A DNA stretch of 64,000 nt from Rhizobium sp. CCGE 510 (GCF_000292525.1 NZ_AEYF01000044.1:434001-498000); one strand, 5' to 3'. Shown: positions 6,129 through 15,857, counted from the first letter of the stretch. Notes: a model not told the origin generated them from the letters alone. A program made the numbers and translations.

Positions 6129-7661
6129 TCACTTTTCGATGTGCGTCCGGCTGCGGTAATCCTCCAGCGAAACCGGGCGATCGGGGATCTCGATGCGGAA
6201 CTGGGTGCCCACCGTCGGTTTTTCCACCAGCGCGATCGTGCCGCCATGGGCGAGCACCAGCTCGCGGGCGATCGTCAGGCCGAGGCCGGTGCCGCCGGAG
6301 CGGGCGGAGCCGCGGAAGGCGGCAAAGAGGTTCTGGCGCGCCTTGAGCGGCATGCCGGGGCCGGTATCATCCACGGTGATGCTGACGACGCTGCCGACAC
6401 GCTGGGCGGCGACGGTGATGCGTCTGACGGCGCCCGGGGCGCCCTCGCCCGGCGCGGTCAGCGCCTGCAGCGCGTTGCGGCAGAGATTGTGGATAACCCG
6501 GAACAGCTGCTCGCCATCGGCATCGACCTTGAGATCGGCGCCGATCTGCTCGGTGAATTCGATGCCGCTTTGCGGATCGATCGCCAGCATATCCTTGACG
6601 TCCTGGGTGAGTTCCAAAAGCAGGACATGGCGGCGGCGCGGGGCCGATTCGCTCGCCTTGCCGTAGGACAGCACCTCGGTGGTATAGCCGACGGCGCGGT
6701 CGATGGTGCGCAACAGCTTCGGGGCGAAGCTCTTGACCATCGGATCATCGACATCGACCAGCCGGTCCGACATCAGCTGCGCCGACGCCAGGATATTGCG
6801 CATGTCGTGATTGATCTTGGAGACGGCGAGGCCGAGAGCGGCGAGGTTCTTCTGCTGCTTCAGCGTCTTTTGCAGCTCCATCTGCATCGAGGTGAGGTTG
6901 CGGCCGGCGACCGCCAGTTCATCGCGGCCGCCATCGCCGATATAGATATGGGCAGGGTTCTCGGGATCGGAGGAAAATTGTTGCATGCTGCCGGTCAGCC
7001 GGCGGATCGGGCCGATCAGGATGCGGTTGATCGCAAAGAAGATCAGCGTCGCGGTGAACAGCGCGATCAGCACCGACAGCAGGAGGACATTGCGGGAATA
7101 GGCAAACATCGCCGTACGCAGTTGCCTGTCCTTCATCACCACCTCGACGCCGGTATTGGTGTCGCCGACGGGGCCGTAGACGCGGATCATCCTGCCTCCG
7201 CCGAAGATCAAGGTGTCGAGCGCATCGCGTATCGCCGTTGCCGGCGGCACGTCGGTGAGATCATAGGCTTCGTCGACCGAGGTCGGCATATCGGTCGTCG
7301 CCAGCAGCCGCGAGGTGCCATCCTTGCGCAGCACGATCGCCTTGGTGCCGGTCGCCTCCAGCGTCTCCTTCTGCAGCGCGCGCGGCAGCTCGACCGGCTG
7401 CAGCCCATCGATGACGATGGCGGCGGCAGCGGCCGTATTCAGCCTGTCCTCCAGCCAGCGGATGCGCATGCTGGCGACCGAGGGGAAGAAGATCAGGATT
7501 TCGGCGAGCATGATAAAGAACACGGTGAGCCAGAGCAGCTTGCCCGACAATCCGCCGAACATGCCGCCAAACATGCCTGCAGACGGGCACGGCGCCCTTG
7601 CGGCCTCGCCGGCCGCGGGGATTTCCGCCGAAGGATTGTCGCCCTGATCTTGAACCGGCAT
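6129..7661 (-). CDS. Membrane sensor histidine kinase with HAMP domain
   Basis: The 510-aa protein has a transmembrane helix at about 41-61, a periplasmic sensor of about 130 residues, a second helix at about 191-212 and then a HAMP linker. The phosphoacceptor region reads SKINHDMRN with His285. The ATPase domain carries NLCRNALQA (N box), DDTGPGM (G1) and GGTGLGL (G2). It autophosphorylates on His285 and passes the phosphate to a response regulator that is not encoded next to it. The N-terminus is Pro/Gly-rich with a short MFGGMFGG repeat. The ligand is unknown. It lies directly upstream of tRNA-Arg on the same strand and is preceded by a repeat cluster. Confidence 0.88.
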   Translation of the reverse strand: MPVQDQGDNPSAEIPAAGEAARAPCPSAGMFGGMFGGLSGKLLWLTVFFIMLAEILIFFPSVASMRIRWLEDRLNTAAAAAIVIDGLQPVELPRALQKETLEATGTKAIVLRKDGTSRLLATTDMPTSVDEAYDLTDVPPATAIRDALDTLIFGGGRMIRVYGPVGDTNTGVEVVMKDRQLRTAMFAYSRNVLLLSVLIALFTATLIFFAINRILIGPIRRLTGSMQQFSSDPENPAHIYIGDGGRDELAVAGRNLTSMQMELQKTLKQQKNLAALGLAVSKINHDMRNILASAQLMSDRLVDVDDPMVKSFAPKLLRTIDRAVGYTTEVLSYGKASESAPRRRHVLLLELTQDVKDMLAIDPQSGIEFTEQIGADLKVDADGEQLFRVIHNLCRNALQALTAPGEGAPGAVRRITVAAQRVGSVVSITVDDTGPGMPLKARQNLFAAFRGSARSGGTGLGLTIARELVLAHGGTIALVEKPTVGTQFRIEIPDRPVSLEDYRSRTHIEK

Positions 7662-7706
7662 TATCGTCTCGCCCGATCGGCAGCACTTCAGCCGCCCCTC
7701 ACCGCT

Positions 7707-7754
7707 AGCACAGGATTGGTTTCAGGTCGGCCGACCCGAAAGCAATCCTGTGCT
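7707..7754. repeat. Intergenic palindrome (12-bp stem)
   Basis: AGCACAGGATTG at 7707-7718 is the exact reverse complement of 7743-7754. An inner dyad, GGTCGGCCGACC, closes the loop. It is the first of five palindromes in the 435-base gap between the sensor kinase and the chemoreceptor (7662-8096), which holds no gene. Confidence 0.75.
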
Positions 7755-7763
7755 CGATTATTT

Positions 7764-7811
7764 AGCTAAAGCGCGTCGCGATCTTTCAGATTCGCTCCTT
7801 GCGCTTTAGCT
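7764..7811. repeat. Rhizobial intergenic palindrome, AGCTAAAGCGC type
   Basis: AGCTAAAGCGC at 7764-7774 pairs exactly with 7801-7811. The inner part contains GCGATCTTTCAGATTCGC. I recognise this as a sequence widely scattered between genes in Rhizobium genomes; its role is unknown. Confidence 0.7.
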
Positions 7812-7823
7812 CTTTGTTTTTAC

Positions 7824-7868
7824 GCATGTCGTTGCCGCAAAACCGCTGCACACTTTTGCGCGACATGC
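7824..7868. repeat. Hairpin repeat with conserved AAAACCGCT-CACACTTTT loop, copy 1
   Basis: GCATGTCG pairs with CGACATGC, and CGCAAAA pairs with TTTTGCG around the conserved loop. The stem sequence differs from the two other copies while pairing is kept. Confidence 0.75.
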
Positions 7869-7871
7869 TTT

Positions 7872-7921
7872 AGAGCATGATGTCGTCCGAAAACCGCTCA
7901 CACTTTTCGGCATCATGCTCT
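7872..7921. repeat. Hairpin repeat with conserved AAAACCGCT-CACACTTTT loop, copy 2
   Basis: AGAGCATGATG pairs exactly with CATCATGCTCT, and CCGAAAA pairs with TTTTCGG around the same loop. It follows copy 1 after only three bases. Confidence 0.75.
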
Positions 7922-7988
7922 GCAGCTCTATATTAGACCAAAACGCTCCGCTTTCAAATCTTTGCGAGCAGCGTCACGTCGTCACAAA

Positions 7989-8014
7989 GAAACGCCGCCC
8001 GGAGGCGGCGTTTC
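7989..8014 (-). terminator. Rho-independent terminator of the chemoreceptor gene
   Basis: GAAACGCCGCC pairs with GGCGGCGTTTC around a 4-base loop. On the minus strand the stem is followed by TTTG. It lies 83 bases past the stop codon of the chemoreceptor gene at 8097. Confidence 0.75.
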
Positions 8015-8044
8015 AAGGTGCATGATCGAGTCTTTTTGTTTTAC

Positions 8045-8088
8045 GCAATTCCGAACGGAAAACCGCTTCACACTTTTCCTGGAATGGC
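8045..8088. repeat. Hairpin repeat with conserved AAAACCGCT-CACACTTTT loop, copy 3
   Basis: GCAATTCC pairs with GGAATGGC with one mismatch, and GGAAAA pairs with TTTTCC around the same loop. It sits directly after the chemoreceptor stop codon. Confidence 0.65.
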
Positions 8089-8096
8089 TCCGAGGA

Positions 8097-10094
8097 TCAG
8101 AATTCTTCCCAGCTCTGTTCGGCGGCCGCCGCATTGCCGCCGAAGGCGCGGGCGACCTTGGCGATCGCCCGGCGGGCGGGCGAAGCGACTGGCCTTTGCG
8201 GCTCGTTGCGAACAAGCGCCACCGGGGCGGGTGCATCATCGGCCAGCTTGAAGCGGGAAATTAGCCGCACCAGCCCACCGGCTTCGGCCGAAAGCCTGTG
8301 CGTGGCGGCGGAGGTCTCTTCGACCATCGCAGCATTCTGCTGGGTGACCTGGTCCATCTGGTTGACGGCCGTATTGACTTCCTTGAGGCCGGTCGACTGT
8401 TCGGTCGCAGCCGTGGCGATCGAATGGATATGATCGTTGATGGCGATGACGCGGGTGCCGATTTCGGCAAGCGCCTCGCCGGTCGCCTGGACGAGCTTGA
8501 CGCCGACCTGCACCTCGTTGCCCGACTTGGTGATCAGCGCCTTGATGTCCTTGGCGGCCTTTGCCGAACGCTGGGCGAGTTCGCGCACTTCCTGGGCGAC
8601 TACCGCAAAGCCCTTCCCGGCCTCTCCGGCGCGTGCCGCCTCGACGCCGGCGTTCAGCGCCAGCAGGTTGGTCTGGAAGGCGATCTCGTCGATGACGTTG
8701 ATGATCTGGCTGATTTCGCGCGATGCCTGCTCGATGCGGCCCATAGCCTCGACGGCATTGCCGACGACGACGCCGGAAGCGCCTGACTTGTCCTTGGCTT
8801 CCGACACCATGACGGTGGCTTCATGCGCCCGCTCGGTGGAATTCTGGACGACGGCGGTGATCTGATCGAGCGCCGCCGAGGTCTGCTCGAGGGCGGCTGC
8901 CTGCTGCTCGGTACGCTTCGACAGGTCGTCGCTGGCGTTGCGCAACTCGGCGGTGTTGCCGTTTATCGCTTCCGTCGTCTCGCGCACTTCGCGCATCGTC
9001 GCCTGCAGGGTGACGAACGTGTTGTTGACGTTCTGCTGCAGCTCGGCGAAGGCGCCCTGGAAGTTGCCGTTCATCGTCTGGGTGAGATCGCCATCGGCAA
9101 GGCTTGCAATGACGCGGCGGGTCTCGCCGATGCCGGCATCGACGCTCGACAGCAGCGTGTTGATGTTGCCGGCGAAGCGGTTGAGGTTCTCGTCCTCGTA
9201 GTCCTTGCTGATGCGGTGGCCGAAGTCGCCGGCCGCAGCCGCAGCCACAACGACGGACATGCTCGATTGCAGGTCGTCGCTCTTGGCGCGCATCGCCGCC
9301 TCCTGAGCGTTCAGGCGGTTGATGGCAAGACCGTTAGCCTTGAAGACCGCGACTGCTGCGGCCATCTCGCCGATTTCGTCCTGGCGCCCGGCAAAGGGAA
9401 CTTCGGCTTCGAAATTGCCGCTGGCGACCTCGTTGATCGCCCGGGTGACGCGCTTGATCGGACGGCTCAGATGGCTGGTGCCGATATAGAAGCCCATGCC
9501 GATGCCGACGGCGATGCCGATGCCGGTGATGCTGAGGACCAGCATCAGCACCCAGGTGCGGAAGCTTTCGATCTCGGTGTTGACGGTTTCGAGCGCTGCC
9601 TTGTCGGTGGCGACGACGGCGTCGATTTCGGCCTGGAATGCCTTGCGGTTGGCGCGGTTGGCGTCATTGTTTCCCTGGGCGCTGGCGGCCTCCGGGCCGA
9701 CTTCGGTGCCGAGACGGGCGGTCTCCATGCGGAAGGTACGGAATTCCGCGGCGCGGGCGACGAGCTTGGCGAAATCATCCTTCTCGGCCTCAGTCACAAG
9801 CGGCGCCCAGCCCGCGATGACCTTATCGATCTCCTCGAGATCGGTCATGATGCCCTTGGCGAAGTTCGGCGTGTCCTTGATCGTCTTGGCGGCATAGATG
9901 CCGCGCGCTTCCATGACCACAGCCGTCACGAAACGATTGAGGCGTTCGCCGGCATAGGCGCGGGCAGCGGCCTCCTCATAGGCGGTCAGGTTGCGATTGT
10001 ATTCGTGCATGGCCGACAACGCCGTTGCGCCGATCAAAAGCGCCACTGCGCCCATCACGCAAACCAGCAGATTAATTTTGCCGCGGATCTTCAA
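8097..10094 (-). CDS. Methyl-accepting chemotaxis protein
   Basis: The 665-aa chemoreceptor has a short N-terminal membrane helix, a helical periplasmic domain of about 160 residues rich in charged heptads, a second helix near residues 180-205 and a HAMP domain beginning at [14 protein letters not shown]. The cytoplasmic signalling hairpin carries the conserved tip [20 protein letters not shown]. The protein ends in EQSWEEF, a WEEF-type tail like those that tether CheR/CheB in other bacteria. It would relay a periplasmic signal to CheA/CheW. No che operon is nearby, so it is a stand-alone receptor. The ligand is unknown. Confidence 0.95.
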   Translation of the reverse strand: MKIRGKINLLVCVMGAVALLIGATALSAMHEYNRNLTAYEEAAARAYAGERLNRFVTAVVMEARGIYAAKTIKDTPNFAKGIMTDLEEIDKVIAGWAPLVTEAEKDDFAKLVARAAEFRTFRMETARLGTEVGPEAASAQGNNDANRANRKAFQAEIDAVVATDKAALETVNTEIESFRTWVLMLVLSITGIGIAVGIGMGFYIGTSHLSRPIKRVTRAINEVASGNFEAEVPFAGRQDEIGEMAAAVAVFKANGLAINRLNAQEAAMRAKSDDLQSSMSVVVAAAAAGDFGHRISKDYEDENLNRFAGNINTLLSSVDAGIGETRRVIASLADGDLTQTMNGNFQGAFAELQQNVNNTFVTLQATMREVRETTEAINGNTAELRNASDDLSKRTEQQAAALEQTSAALDQITAVVQNSTERAHEATVMVSEAKDKSGASGVVVGNAVEAMGRIEQASREISQIINVIDEIAFQTNLLALNAGVEAARAGEAGKGFAVVAQEVRELAQRSAKAAKDIKALITKSGNEVQVGVKLVQATGEALAEIGTRVIAINDHIHSIATAATEQSTGLKEVNTAVNQMDQVTQQNAAMVEETSAATHRLSAEAGGLVRLISRFKLADDAPAPVALVRNEPQRPVASPARRAIAKVARAFGGNAAAAEQSWEEF

Positions 10095-10512
10095 TGCACT
10101 GTCTCCTAGCTACGCCACTGTCTGGAAAGCAAATTCCAGCCGATGATCCGAATATCGGCGAAATTTATTAAAGTTAGATTTCCAATGTTTACGATTATGG
10201 CGGCGGAAAATTATCCATGTCGGCGTGGATCGAAACGCGGAAACCCCTGAAAATCGGGCTATCGATCTGCGGCGGCGGCATAACCACAACCAGTTGGGGC
10301 AGATCGAAATTCTTAACACCAGAGTGCGAAAATACTTGGCAAGCCAGCGGCTCGAAGTGAAATTATCCGGTATAATTGACTTTCATAGGCTTCATCCGTA
10401 TAAGCCGCCGCACGTCCGGTCATTCAGCCTTTCATGGCTCGCCCGTTCGAAAAATAACGCTCCTTGCACTTTGCAAATTCAAGAAGGGCCGCACTCCGCG
10501 GTGTTTAAATAA
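10095..10512. other. 418-base intergenic region before rpmH
   Basis: The region separates the divergent chemoreceptor and rpmH genes and is unusually AT-rich. Apart from the rpmH promoter described separately, no gene or strong repeat was seen. Confidence 0.6.
10376..10404 (+). promoter_or_regulatory. Sigma-70-type promoter of rpmH-rnpA-yidC
   Basis: TTGACT and TATAAG are separated by exactly 17 bases, each matching consensus at 5 of 6 positions. Transcription would start near 10411 and give a leader of about 100 bases before rpmH. Confidence 0.75.
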
Positions 10513-10647
10513 ATGAAGCGTACCTACCAACCATCCAAGCTTGTTCGCAAGCGTCGCCACGGCTTCCGTGCGCGCATGGCCACAAAGGGTGGCCGCAAGG
10601 TCATCGTTGCCCGCCGCGCGCAGGGCCGCAAGCGTCTTTCGGCTTAA
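10513..10647 (+). CDS. rpmH: 50S ribosomal protein L34
   Basis: The 44-codon gene encodes the classical L34 sequence, starting [20 protein letters not shown] and ending GRKRLSA. L34 is a small, very basic protein of the large ribosomal subunit that binds 23S rRNA. It is followed by rnpA after 21 bases, the near-universal bacterial order. There is no strong ribosome site before the ATG; AAATAA precedes it. The promoter at 10376-10404 probably drives the whole rpmH-rnpA-yidC unit. Confidence 0.98.
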   Translation: MKRTYQPSKLVRKRRHGFRARMATKGGRKVIVARRAQGRKRLSA

Positions 10648-10668
10648 GGCCGGGTTGCCCGAGAAGAG

Positions 10669-11070
10669 ATGGCGGGCGAATTGACGACCAAAGAAGAAAA
10701 ACACACTGTCGGGCGGCTGAAGAGCCGCCCGCAGTTTCTTGCCGTGCGCGAGGGCGAAAAACGCCGCGGCGGATTCTTCCTTCTCGAAGTCCTTGACCGG
10801 AAGGAACCCGACAGCCAAGCCCGTGTCGGTTTCACAGTCACCAAAAAACATGGCAACGCGGTCGAACGGAACCGTATGCGCCGCCGCCTGAAAGAGGCGG
10901 TGCGGCTTCATGCGGGGTTTGCAATGCAGCCCGGACACGACTATGTGGTTGTCGCGCGCAGGGACGTGCTTAAGGCGTCCTTCAAAGAATTGGCCGCGGA
11001 ACTGAAATTTCGCGTGGAAACCAGGCCGAAACCCCGGCGCTCCGGAGACGGACGCCCCAGGAACGTATGA
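10669..11070 (+). CDS. rnpA: Ribonuclease P protein component
   Basis: The 133-aa protein binds the RNase P RNA and helps it mature tRNA 5' ends. The family signature is clear: [18 protein letters not shown] at the N-terminus, [23 protein letters not shown] in the middle (the RNR motif), then DYVVVARRD. It is slightly longer than enterobacterial RnpA because of basic tails at both ends. It lies between rpmH and yidC, and its TGA stop overlaps the yidC ATG (ATGA), which indicates translational coupling. Confidence 0.97.
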   Translation: MAGELTTKEEKHTVGRLKSRPQFLAVREGEKRRGGFFLLEVLDRKEPDSQARVGFTVTKKHGNAVERNRMRRRLKEAVRLHAGFAMQPGHDYVVVARRDVLKASFKELAAELKFRVETRPKPRRSGDGRPRNV

Positions 11071-12863
11071 TGGAAAAAAACCGCAATTACTTCATTGCGA
11101 TCGCTCTCTCGGTGCTGATCGTCCTCGGCTGGCAGTTTCTCTATATGAATCCGCGCATCGAAGCCCAGCGCAAGGCGCAGGAAGCCCAGAAGGCGCAGCA
11201 GAAGACCGAACAGGTGCAGCAGCCTGCAGCCGACGGTGCGACGCCGGCCCCGACGAGTGGCACGGCGCCTTCCGGTCAAGCCGTCGCCACGGCGACGCTC
11301 GAACAGGCGCTCGCAAAGACCCCGCGCGTTGTCATCGATACTCCTGCGCTTTCCGGCTCGATCAATCTTGCCGGCGCCCGGCTCGACGACCTGAAGCTCA
11401 AGGGCTATCACGAGACCGTCGACGACTCGAGCCCGACCATCACCCTGTTCAGCCCGGCCGAAACCAAGGACGGCTACTTCACCGAGCTCGGCTATATCGG
11501 CAGCGACGCCACGGGCGACGTTCCCGGCGCCTCGACGCTGTGGACGGCGCCGGAAGGCGCCAAGCTCACCGAGAAGACGCCGGTGACGCTTTCCTATACC
11601 AATGACAAGGGCCTGACTTTTACGCGGACGATTTCCGTCGACGAACGCTATATGTTCACCGTCGCCGACAAGATCGAGAATACCGGCCAGGCACCTGCGT
11701 CGCTCTCCTCCTACGGCCGCGTGACGCGCTACAACAAGCCGACGACACCCTCCGTCTACGTCCTGCATGAAGGCTTCATCGGCGTCATCGGCGATGACGG
11801 CCTCGTCGAAACCAAATATGCCGCCGCCGAGAAGGAAGCCGTCATGCCGGCGAAATCCACTGGCGGCTGGCTTGGCATTACCGACAAATATTGGGCCGCG
11901 ACGATCATTCCGCCGCAGAGTGCCGCCTATGAAGCACGCTTCTCCCATTTTGCCGATGGCCAGCCGCGCTATCAGGCCGACTACAAGGACGATGCCTTCA
12001 CCGTTGCGCCGGGCCAATCGATCGAGCTCAAGAACCTCGTCTTCGCCGGCGCCAAGGAAGTGCCTGTTATCGACGGCTACGAGGCCAGCTATTCGATCCC
12101 GAAGTTCGACCGGCTGATCGACTGGGGCTGGTTCTACTTCATCACCAAGCCGATGTTCAAGCTGATGGACTTCTTCTATCGCTTCTTCGGCAATTTCGGC
12201 GTGGCGATCCTGTGCACCACCATCGTCGTCAAGGCGCTGTTCTTCCCGCTCGCCAGCAAGCAGTATGCTTCGATGGCGAACATGAAGCGCATGCAGCCGA
12301 AGATGGAGGAGCTGAAGGCGAAATTCGCCGACGACCGCATGGGGCTGCAGCAGGCGACCATGCAGCTCTACAAGGAAGAGAAGATCAACCCGATCGCCGG
12401 CTGCTGGCCGGTGGCGCTGCAGATCCCGATCTTCTTCTCGCTCTACAAGGTGATCTACATCACCATCGAGATGCGGCACGCGCCGTTCTTCGGCTGGATC
12501 AAGGACCTTTCGGCCCCCGATCCGACGACGATCGTCAATCTGTTCGGCCTGCTGCCTTTCCAGGCGCCGACCCTTCTGCATCTCGGCGTCTGGCCGCTGA
12601 TCATGGGCGTCACCATGTTCCTGCAGATGCGCATGAACCCGACGCCGCCCGATCCGACGCAGGCGATGATCTTCACCTGGATGCCGCTGGTGTTCATGTT
12701 CATGCTGGCGAGCTTCCCGGCCGGCTTGGTCATCTACTGGGCCTGGAACAACACGCTCTCGGTCGCCCAGCAGTCGGTGATCATGAAGCGTCACGGCGTC
12801 AAGGTCGAACTCTTCGACAATCTGAAGGGTCTGTTCCGACGAAAACCGGCGCCATCGAAATAA
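11067..12863 (+). CDS. yidC: Membrane protein insertase YidC
   Basis: The 598-aa protein inserts and folds inner-membrane proteins alone or with SecYEG. An N-terminal helix ([19 protein letters not shown]) is followed by a Pro/Ala/Gln-rich linker and a large periplasmic domain (about 85-350). The conserved five-helix core (about 370-580) includes [32 protein letters not shown] and the C-terminal [13 protein letters not shown]. Its ATG overlaps the rnpA stop. Two start codons stand side by side (11067 and 11070). A terminator at 12996 closes the unit. Confidence 0.97.
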   Translation: MMEKNRNYFIAIALSVLIVLGWQFLYMNPRIEAQRKAQEAQKAQQKTEQVQQPAADGATPAPTSGTAPSGQAVATATLEQALAKTPRVVIDTPALSGSINLAGARLDDLKLKGYHETVDDSSPTITLFSPAETKDGYFTELGYIGSDATGDVPGASTLWTAPEGAKLTEKTPVTLSYTNDKGLTFTRTISVDERYMFTVADKIENTGQAPASLSSYGRVTRYNKPTTPSVYVLHEGFIGVIGDDGLVETKYAAAEKEAVMPAKSTGGWLGITDKYWAATIIPPQSAAYEARFSHFADGQPRYQADYKDDAFTVAPGQSIELKNLVFAGAKEVPVIDGYEASYSIPKFDRLIDWGWFYFITKPMFKLMDFFYRFFGNFGVAILCTTIVVKALFFPLASKQYASMANMKRMQPKMEELKAKFADDRMGLQQATMQLYKEEKINPIAGCWPVALQIPIFFSLYKVIYITIEMRHAPFFGWIKDLSAPDPTTIVNLFGLLPFQAPTLLHLGVWPLIMGVTMFLQMRMNPTPPDPTQAMIFTWMPLVFMFMLASFPAGLVIYWAWNNTLSVAQQSVIMKRHGVKVELFDNLKGLFRRKPAPSK

Positions 12864-12886
12864 CGCTTGCCGACTTCTCTTTCGTC

Positions 12887-12957
12887 ATGCTCGGGCTTGT
12901 CCCGAGCATCTGCAGCCGGTTCATAGAGCAGCAGATCCTCGGCACAAGGCCGAGGAT
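12887..12957. repeat. Paired short palindromes after yidC
   Basis: ATGCTCGGG/CCCGAGCAT (12887-12909) and ATCCTCGG/CCGAGGAT (12935-12957) are two perfect dyads 25 bases apart. The ...GGGCTTGTCCCGAGCAT... form is common between rhizobial genes. No coding potential is present in the 275-base yidC-engB gap. Confidence 0.65.
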
Positions 12958-12995
12958 GGCGCCGAGTGGAGAGCGAGCTTTGCGACCAAATTGAA

Positions 12996-13015
12996 CCCCG
13001 CTCCGGCGGGGCTTT
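12996..13015 (+). terminator. Rho-independent terminator after yidC
   Basis: CCCCGC pairs with GCGGGG around a TCCG loop and is followed by CTTTTC on the plus strand. Confidence 0.7.
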
Positions 13016-13138
13016 TCATTTCCGGGCAGCGGAGGAAGGAGGCAAGGCACCAGTCTGCAAACCGCCTGAAAGCTTGACATCCGCCCGCAAAACCACGAAG
13101 CCCGATAAAAACCGAACCCAGAGATTGCCGAGCCCCGC

Positions 13139-13792
13139 ATGCCCGAAAACGAAAAGCCGCTCTTCGGCCACCCATGGATCTTCATCCGCGGCGTCCCGTC
13201 GCTCAACTTCCTGCCGCCGGAAGGGCCGCTGGAAGTGGCCTTTGCCGGCCGTTCCAATGTCGGCAAGTCGTCGCTGATCAATGCGCTGGTCGGCCAGAAA
13301 GGCCTGGCACGCACCTCGAACACGCCGGGGCGCACGCAGGAGCTCAATTATTTCGTGCCGGACGGCTTTTCCGGCGAAGGCCAAGACCTGCCGCCAATGG
13401 CGATCGTCGACATGCCGGGCTATGGTTATGCGCAGGCACCGAAGGAGATGGTCGACAAGTGGACCAAGCTGGTTTTCGACTATCTGCGCGGCCGCGCGAC
13501 GCTGAAGCGCGTCTATGTGCTGATCGACAGCCGCCACGGCATCAAGAAGAACGACGACGACGTGCTCGATCTGCTCGACAAGGCGGCCGTCTCCTATCAG
13601 ATCGTGCTGACCAAGACCGACAAGATCAAGGCGCCGGCTGTGCCGAAGCTGCTTGCCGAGACCGCTGAAAAGATCCGCAAGCGCCCGGCCGCCTATCCCG
13701 GCGTGCTGTCCACCTCATCGGAAAAAGGCGACGGGCTGGACGATCTGCGCCAGGCGATCGGCGAAACCGTCGGCATCGCCCGCTGGAAATAA
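13139..13792 (+). CDS. engB: Ribosome biogenesis GTPase EngB (YihA/YsxC)
   Basis: The 217-aa protein is a TrmE-Era-EngA-type GTPase needed for large ribosomal subunit assembly. The P-loop GRSNVGKSS is at residues 37-45, the switch I Thr lies in NTPGRTQ, G3 is DMPGYGYA and G4 is TKTDK, all in the right order and spacing. It sits downstream of yidC. In many rhizobia argB follows directly. Here about 3.6 kb with other genes separates engB from argB. Confidence 0.95.
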   Translation: MPENEKPLFGHPWIFIRGVPSLNFLPPEGPLEVAFAGRSNVGKSSLINALVGQKGLARTSNTPGRTQELNYFVPDGFSGEGQDLPPMAIVDMPGYGYAQAPKEMVDKWTKLVFDYLRGRATLKRVYVLIDSRHGIKKNDDDVLDLLDKAAVSYQIVLTKTDKIKAPAVPKLLAETAEKIRKRPAAYPGVLSTSSEKGDGLDDLRQAIGETVGIARWK

Positions 13793-14026
13793 GGGGAGCC
13801 TGCGGCAAGCAATCGATAGACGCGCCCGATCAACGAAGTTGCTGTTTTGGGAGCGGTGGTTCCACGATGAAGATCGCCATGTTCACTGCGATCCAGTCAA
13901 TTGCCGCCGATGATAAGCTGCCTGGACAGGCTGATCGGCGGTTATTGGGCTTGCGTCCCCGCAGCTTTTAAAGCAACCCTTAACTCTCATCCTGGGCAAG
14001 AGCAGCCGCGTCTACGGGTAATATTT

Positions 14027-15103
14027 ATGACCGATAGCAAAGACCAGCCCCTTTCGCCCGAGGGCGTCGGCAATTTACCCCATCTTGCCGAAGCCCTTGA
14101 TGACGATCGGTTTCGACACTTTCTCGATCACGTCCCCTTTGCCGTGGCTGTCTCCGAACTCGATGGCAGCGAGGCGCTGATTTACGTCAATCTCGAATTC
14201 GAACGGCTGACGGCGCTTAGCGCAACTAAGGTCCAGGGAAAAGCCTGGTCCGAGATCGAATTGGATTGCACCGCCATATCGGGAGGGGCGACGCTGACAG
14301 CCGCCGTGACATCTGCGGAGGAGTATATTGGTGCGTTCTCGCTGGTGGCCGAACCGGAGAACACGACCATTATCGATGTCTGGTCGAATACCATCGTCGA
14401 CGATGACGACACCCCGCTGTTCCGATTGGTGGCCTTTGCGGCGCGCAATGAGGCCGCGGCGGATCAGAGCTTCGGCGAACTGCTGACCGAGAAGGATGTG
14501 CTTCTGCGCGAACTTCAGCATCGCGTGAAGAACAATCTTCAGATGATCACGGCGCTGATTCGGATGGAGGCCCGCAATGCGCAACAGAGCGAGGAAAGCG
14601 AGAGGTTCGCACGCCTTGCCGGGCGGATAGAAGCCTTGGCGCTGCTATACCGCTCGCTGTCGGACGAAGAGAAAGGCGCCACAGTCGATCTTGGCACCTA
14701 TGTGAGCCAGATCGCCGCCTCGGTGATGGCGGCTCACGCAGTGGAAGGCATCCGGCTGGACATGAAGGTCGATACCTGGCCGGTTTCCGTGGATGTGGCC
14801 ATGCCCGCCGGGTTGGTGATTAACGAACTCCTTACCAATACGCTGAAGCATGCCTTTGTGGGGCGTGACGGCGGGGAGATCACGCTCCGATGTGTCGTCA
14901 ACGATACCGGCTGCAGGATCACCGTTGCCGATAACGGGGTCGGTCTTCCTCAAGATGTGAATTGGCCGCACCCAGGAAAGCTGAGCGCAATGATCGTTCA
15001 GTCACTGAAGCAGAACGCCCGCGCTCAGGTCGAAGTTGCCTCGTCGCCCGGCACCGGCATGAGTGTCTCCCTCGTTTTCCCGAGAGCCGAAGCAGCCCGC
15101 TAG
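14027..15103 (+). CDS. Soluble PAS-containing histidine kinase, HisKA_2/HWE type
   Basis: From the ATG at 14027 the protein has 358 residues and no membrane helix. A PAS-like sensor spans about 25-145 (FRHFLDHVPFAVAVSELDG, YVNLEFERLTAL). The phosphoacceptor helix reads LLRELQHRVKNNLQMI with His165, the hallmark of HisKA_2 kinases used in rhizobial light and general-stress signalling. The ATPase domain has NELLTNTLKHAF and DNGVGLP. No cognate regulator is adjacent. A longer in-frame start exists at 13901, but the added 42 residues do not look like a domain. The 234 bases after engB hold at most a doubtful 34-codon frame at 13867. Confidence 0.85.
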   Translation: MTDSKDQPLSPEGVGNLPHLAEALDDDRFRHFLDHVPFAVAVSELDGSEALIYVNLEFERLTALSATKVQGKAWSEIELDCTAISGGATLTAAVTSAEEYIGAFSLVAEPENTTIIDVWSNTIVDDDDTPLFRLVAFAARNEAAADQSFGELLTEKDVLLRELQHRVKNNLQMITALIRMEARNAQQSEESERFARLAGRIEALALLYRSLSDEEKGATVDLGTYVSQIAASVMAAHAVEGIRLDMKVDTWPVSVDVAMPAGLVINELLTNTLKHAFVGRDGGEITLRCVVNDTGCRITVADNGVGLPQDVNWPHPGKLSAMIVQSLKQNARAQVEVASSPGTGMSVSLVFPRAEAAR

Positions 15104-15189
15104 CAACCTTATCAGCCGCCTATCGCCTGCCTCATTTGTGTTTGGGGCGCCCCGGAGAGCGCCCCATGCCTCTGCCGAAATACGCGGGC

Positions 15190-15744
15190 TTACATCTTCG
15201 GCAGCAGCACCTTGTCGACAACGTGGATGACGCCGTTCGACTGTTTGACGTCGGCGATCGTTACATGCGAGACACCGCCGTTTTCGTCGGTCAGCGTGAT
15301 CTTGCCCATGCTTTCCTTGGCTTTCAGCACGCAGCCGCCGACGGTCTTGATATCGTGCTCGCCGCCGTCATCCTTGATCATCTTGGCAACGGTCTTGGCC
15401 ATCGCATCGGCGGCAACGACATGGCAGGTCAGAACCTTGGTGAGCGTCGCCTTGTTTTCCGGCTTCAGCAGCGTCTCGACGGTGCCCTTCGGCAGGGCGG
15501 CGAAAGCTTCGTTGGTCGGCGCAAAGACGGTGAAGGGGCCCTTGCCCTCGAGCGTGCTGACCAGGCCCGCCGCCTTGACGGCTGCGACCAGCGTCGTGTG
15601 ATCCTTGGAATTCACGGCGTTTTCGATGATGTTCTTGGTGGCGAACATCGCCGCGCCGCCGACTTCCGGGTTCTTGGCGGCGGCAAAGGCGACAGCGGAT
15701 AGGGCAATGGCGAGCGCAAAACCGCGCAATACGGACTTAATCAT
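15190..15744 (-). CDS. Secreted fasciclin (FAS1) domain protein
   Basis: The 184-aa protein has a signal peptide (residues 1-22, FALAIALSAVAFAAA) and one FAS1 domain. The two FAS1 signature boxes are seen as FTVFAPTNEAFAALP and SNGVIHVVDKVLLP. Such proteins act outside the cytoplasm in adhesion or envelope roles; S. meliloti Nex18 is a rhizobial example. GGAG precedes the ATG. Its mRNA leader would contain a two-hairpin repeat. The next genes upstream on the same strand encode an RskA-like anti-sigma factor and an ECF sigma factor, which suggests it belongs to their regulon. Confidence 0.9.
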   Translation of the reverse strand: MIKSVLRGFALAIALSAVAFAAAKNPEVGGAAMFATKNIIENAVNSKDHTTLVAAVKAAGLVSTLEGKGPFTVFAPTNEAFAALPKGTVETLLKPENKATLTKVLTCHVVAADAMAKTVAKMIKDDGGEHDIKTVGGCVLKAKESMGKITLTDENGGVSHVTIADVKQSNGVIHVVDKVLLPKM

Positions 15745-15757
15745 GATTTTCTCCTCT

Positions 15758-15857
15758 ACAGCGCCGCGCGTCTTTCAGACGCGCAAAGGACGCTGTAACC
15801 CTTTGAGTTTCTGCATAATTTCTCCTTAAATCGATGCCGATTTAAAGAATTATGCAG
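15758..15857. repeat. Two-hairpin rhizobial intergenic repeat in the fasciclin leader
   Basis: Hairpin 1 (15758-15796) has ACAGCG/CGCTGT outside and GCGCGTCT/AGACGCGC inside. Hairpin 2 (15811-15857) has CTGCATAATT/AATTATGCAG outside and TTAAATCG/CGATTTAA inside. I recognise this as one of the commonest dispersed repeats of Rhizobium. It ends 13 bases before the fasciclin start codon, next to its ribosome site. Confidence 0.8.

Noticed and set aside
6141-7769. Plus-strand open frame of 542 codons opposite the sensor kinase
   Set aside because: It is rich in His, Asp, Arg and Gln runs typical of an antisense frame of GC-rich coding DNA. The minus-strand kinase has all family motifs.
7662-8096. 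CRISPR array
   Set aside because: The repeats here are palindromes with different stems and uneven spacing, with no regular unique spacers and no cas genes.
8823-10109. Plus-strand open frame of 428 codons opposite the chemoreceptor
   Set aside because: It has no recognisable domain and the chemoreceptor on the other strand is unmistakable.
10941-12794. Minus-strand open frame of 617 codons opposite yidC
   Set aside because: Its composition (Arg, His, Asp, Gly repeats) is an antisense artefact. YidC motifs cover the plus strand.
13867-13971. 34-codon frame between engB and the HisKA_2 kinase
   Set aside because: It is short, has no ribosome site and no recognisable sequence. It was not kept as a gene.
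15144-15165. GGGGCGC/GCGCCCC hairpin as a terminator after the kinase and fasciclin genes
   Set aside because: The stem is good but there is no U-run on either strand, so it was not listed as a terminator.
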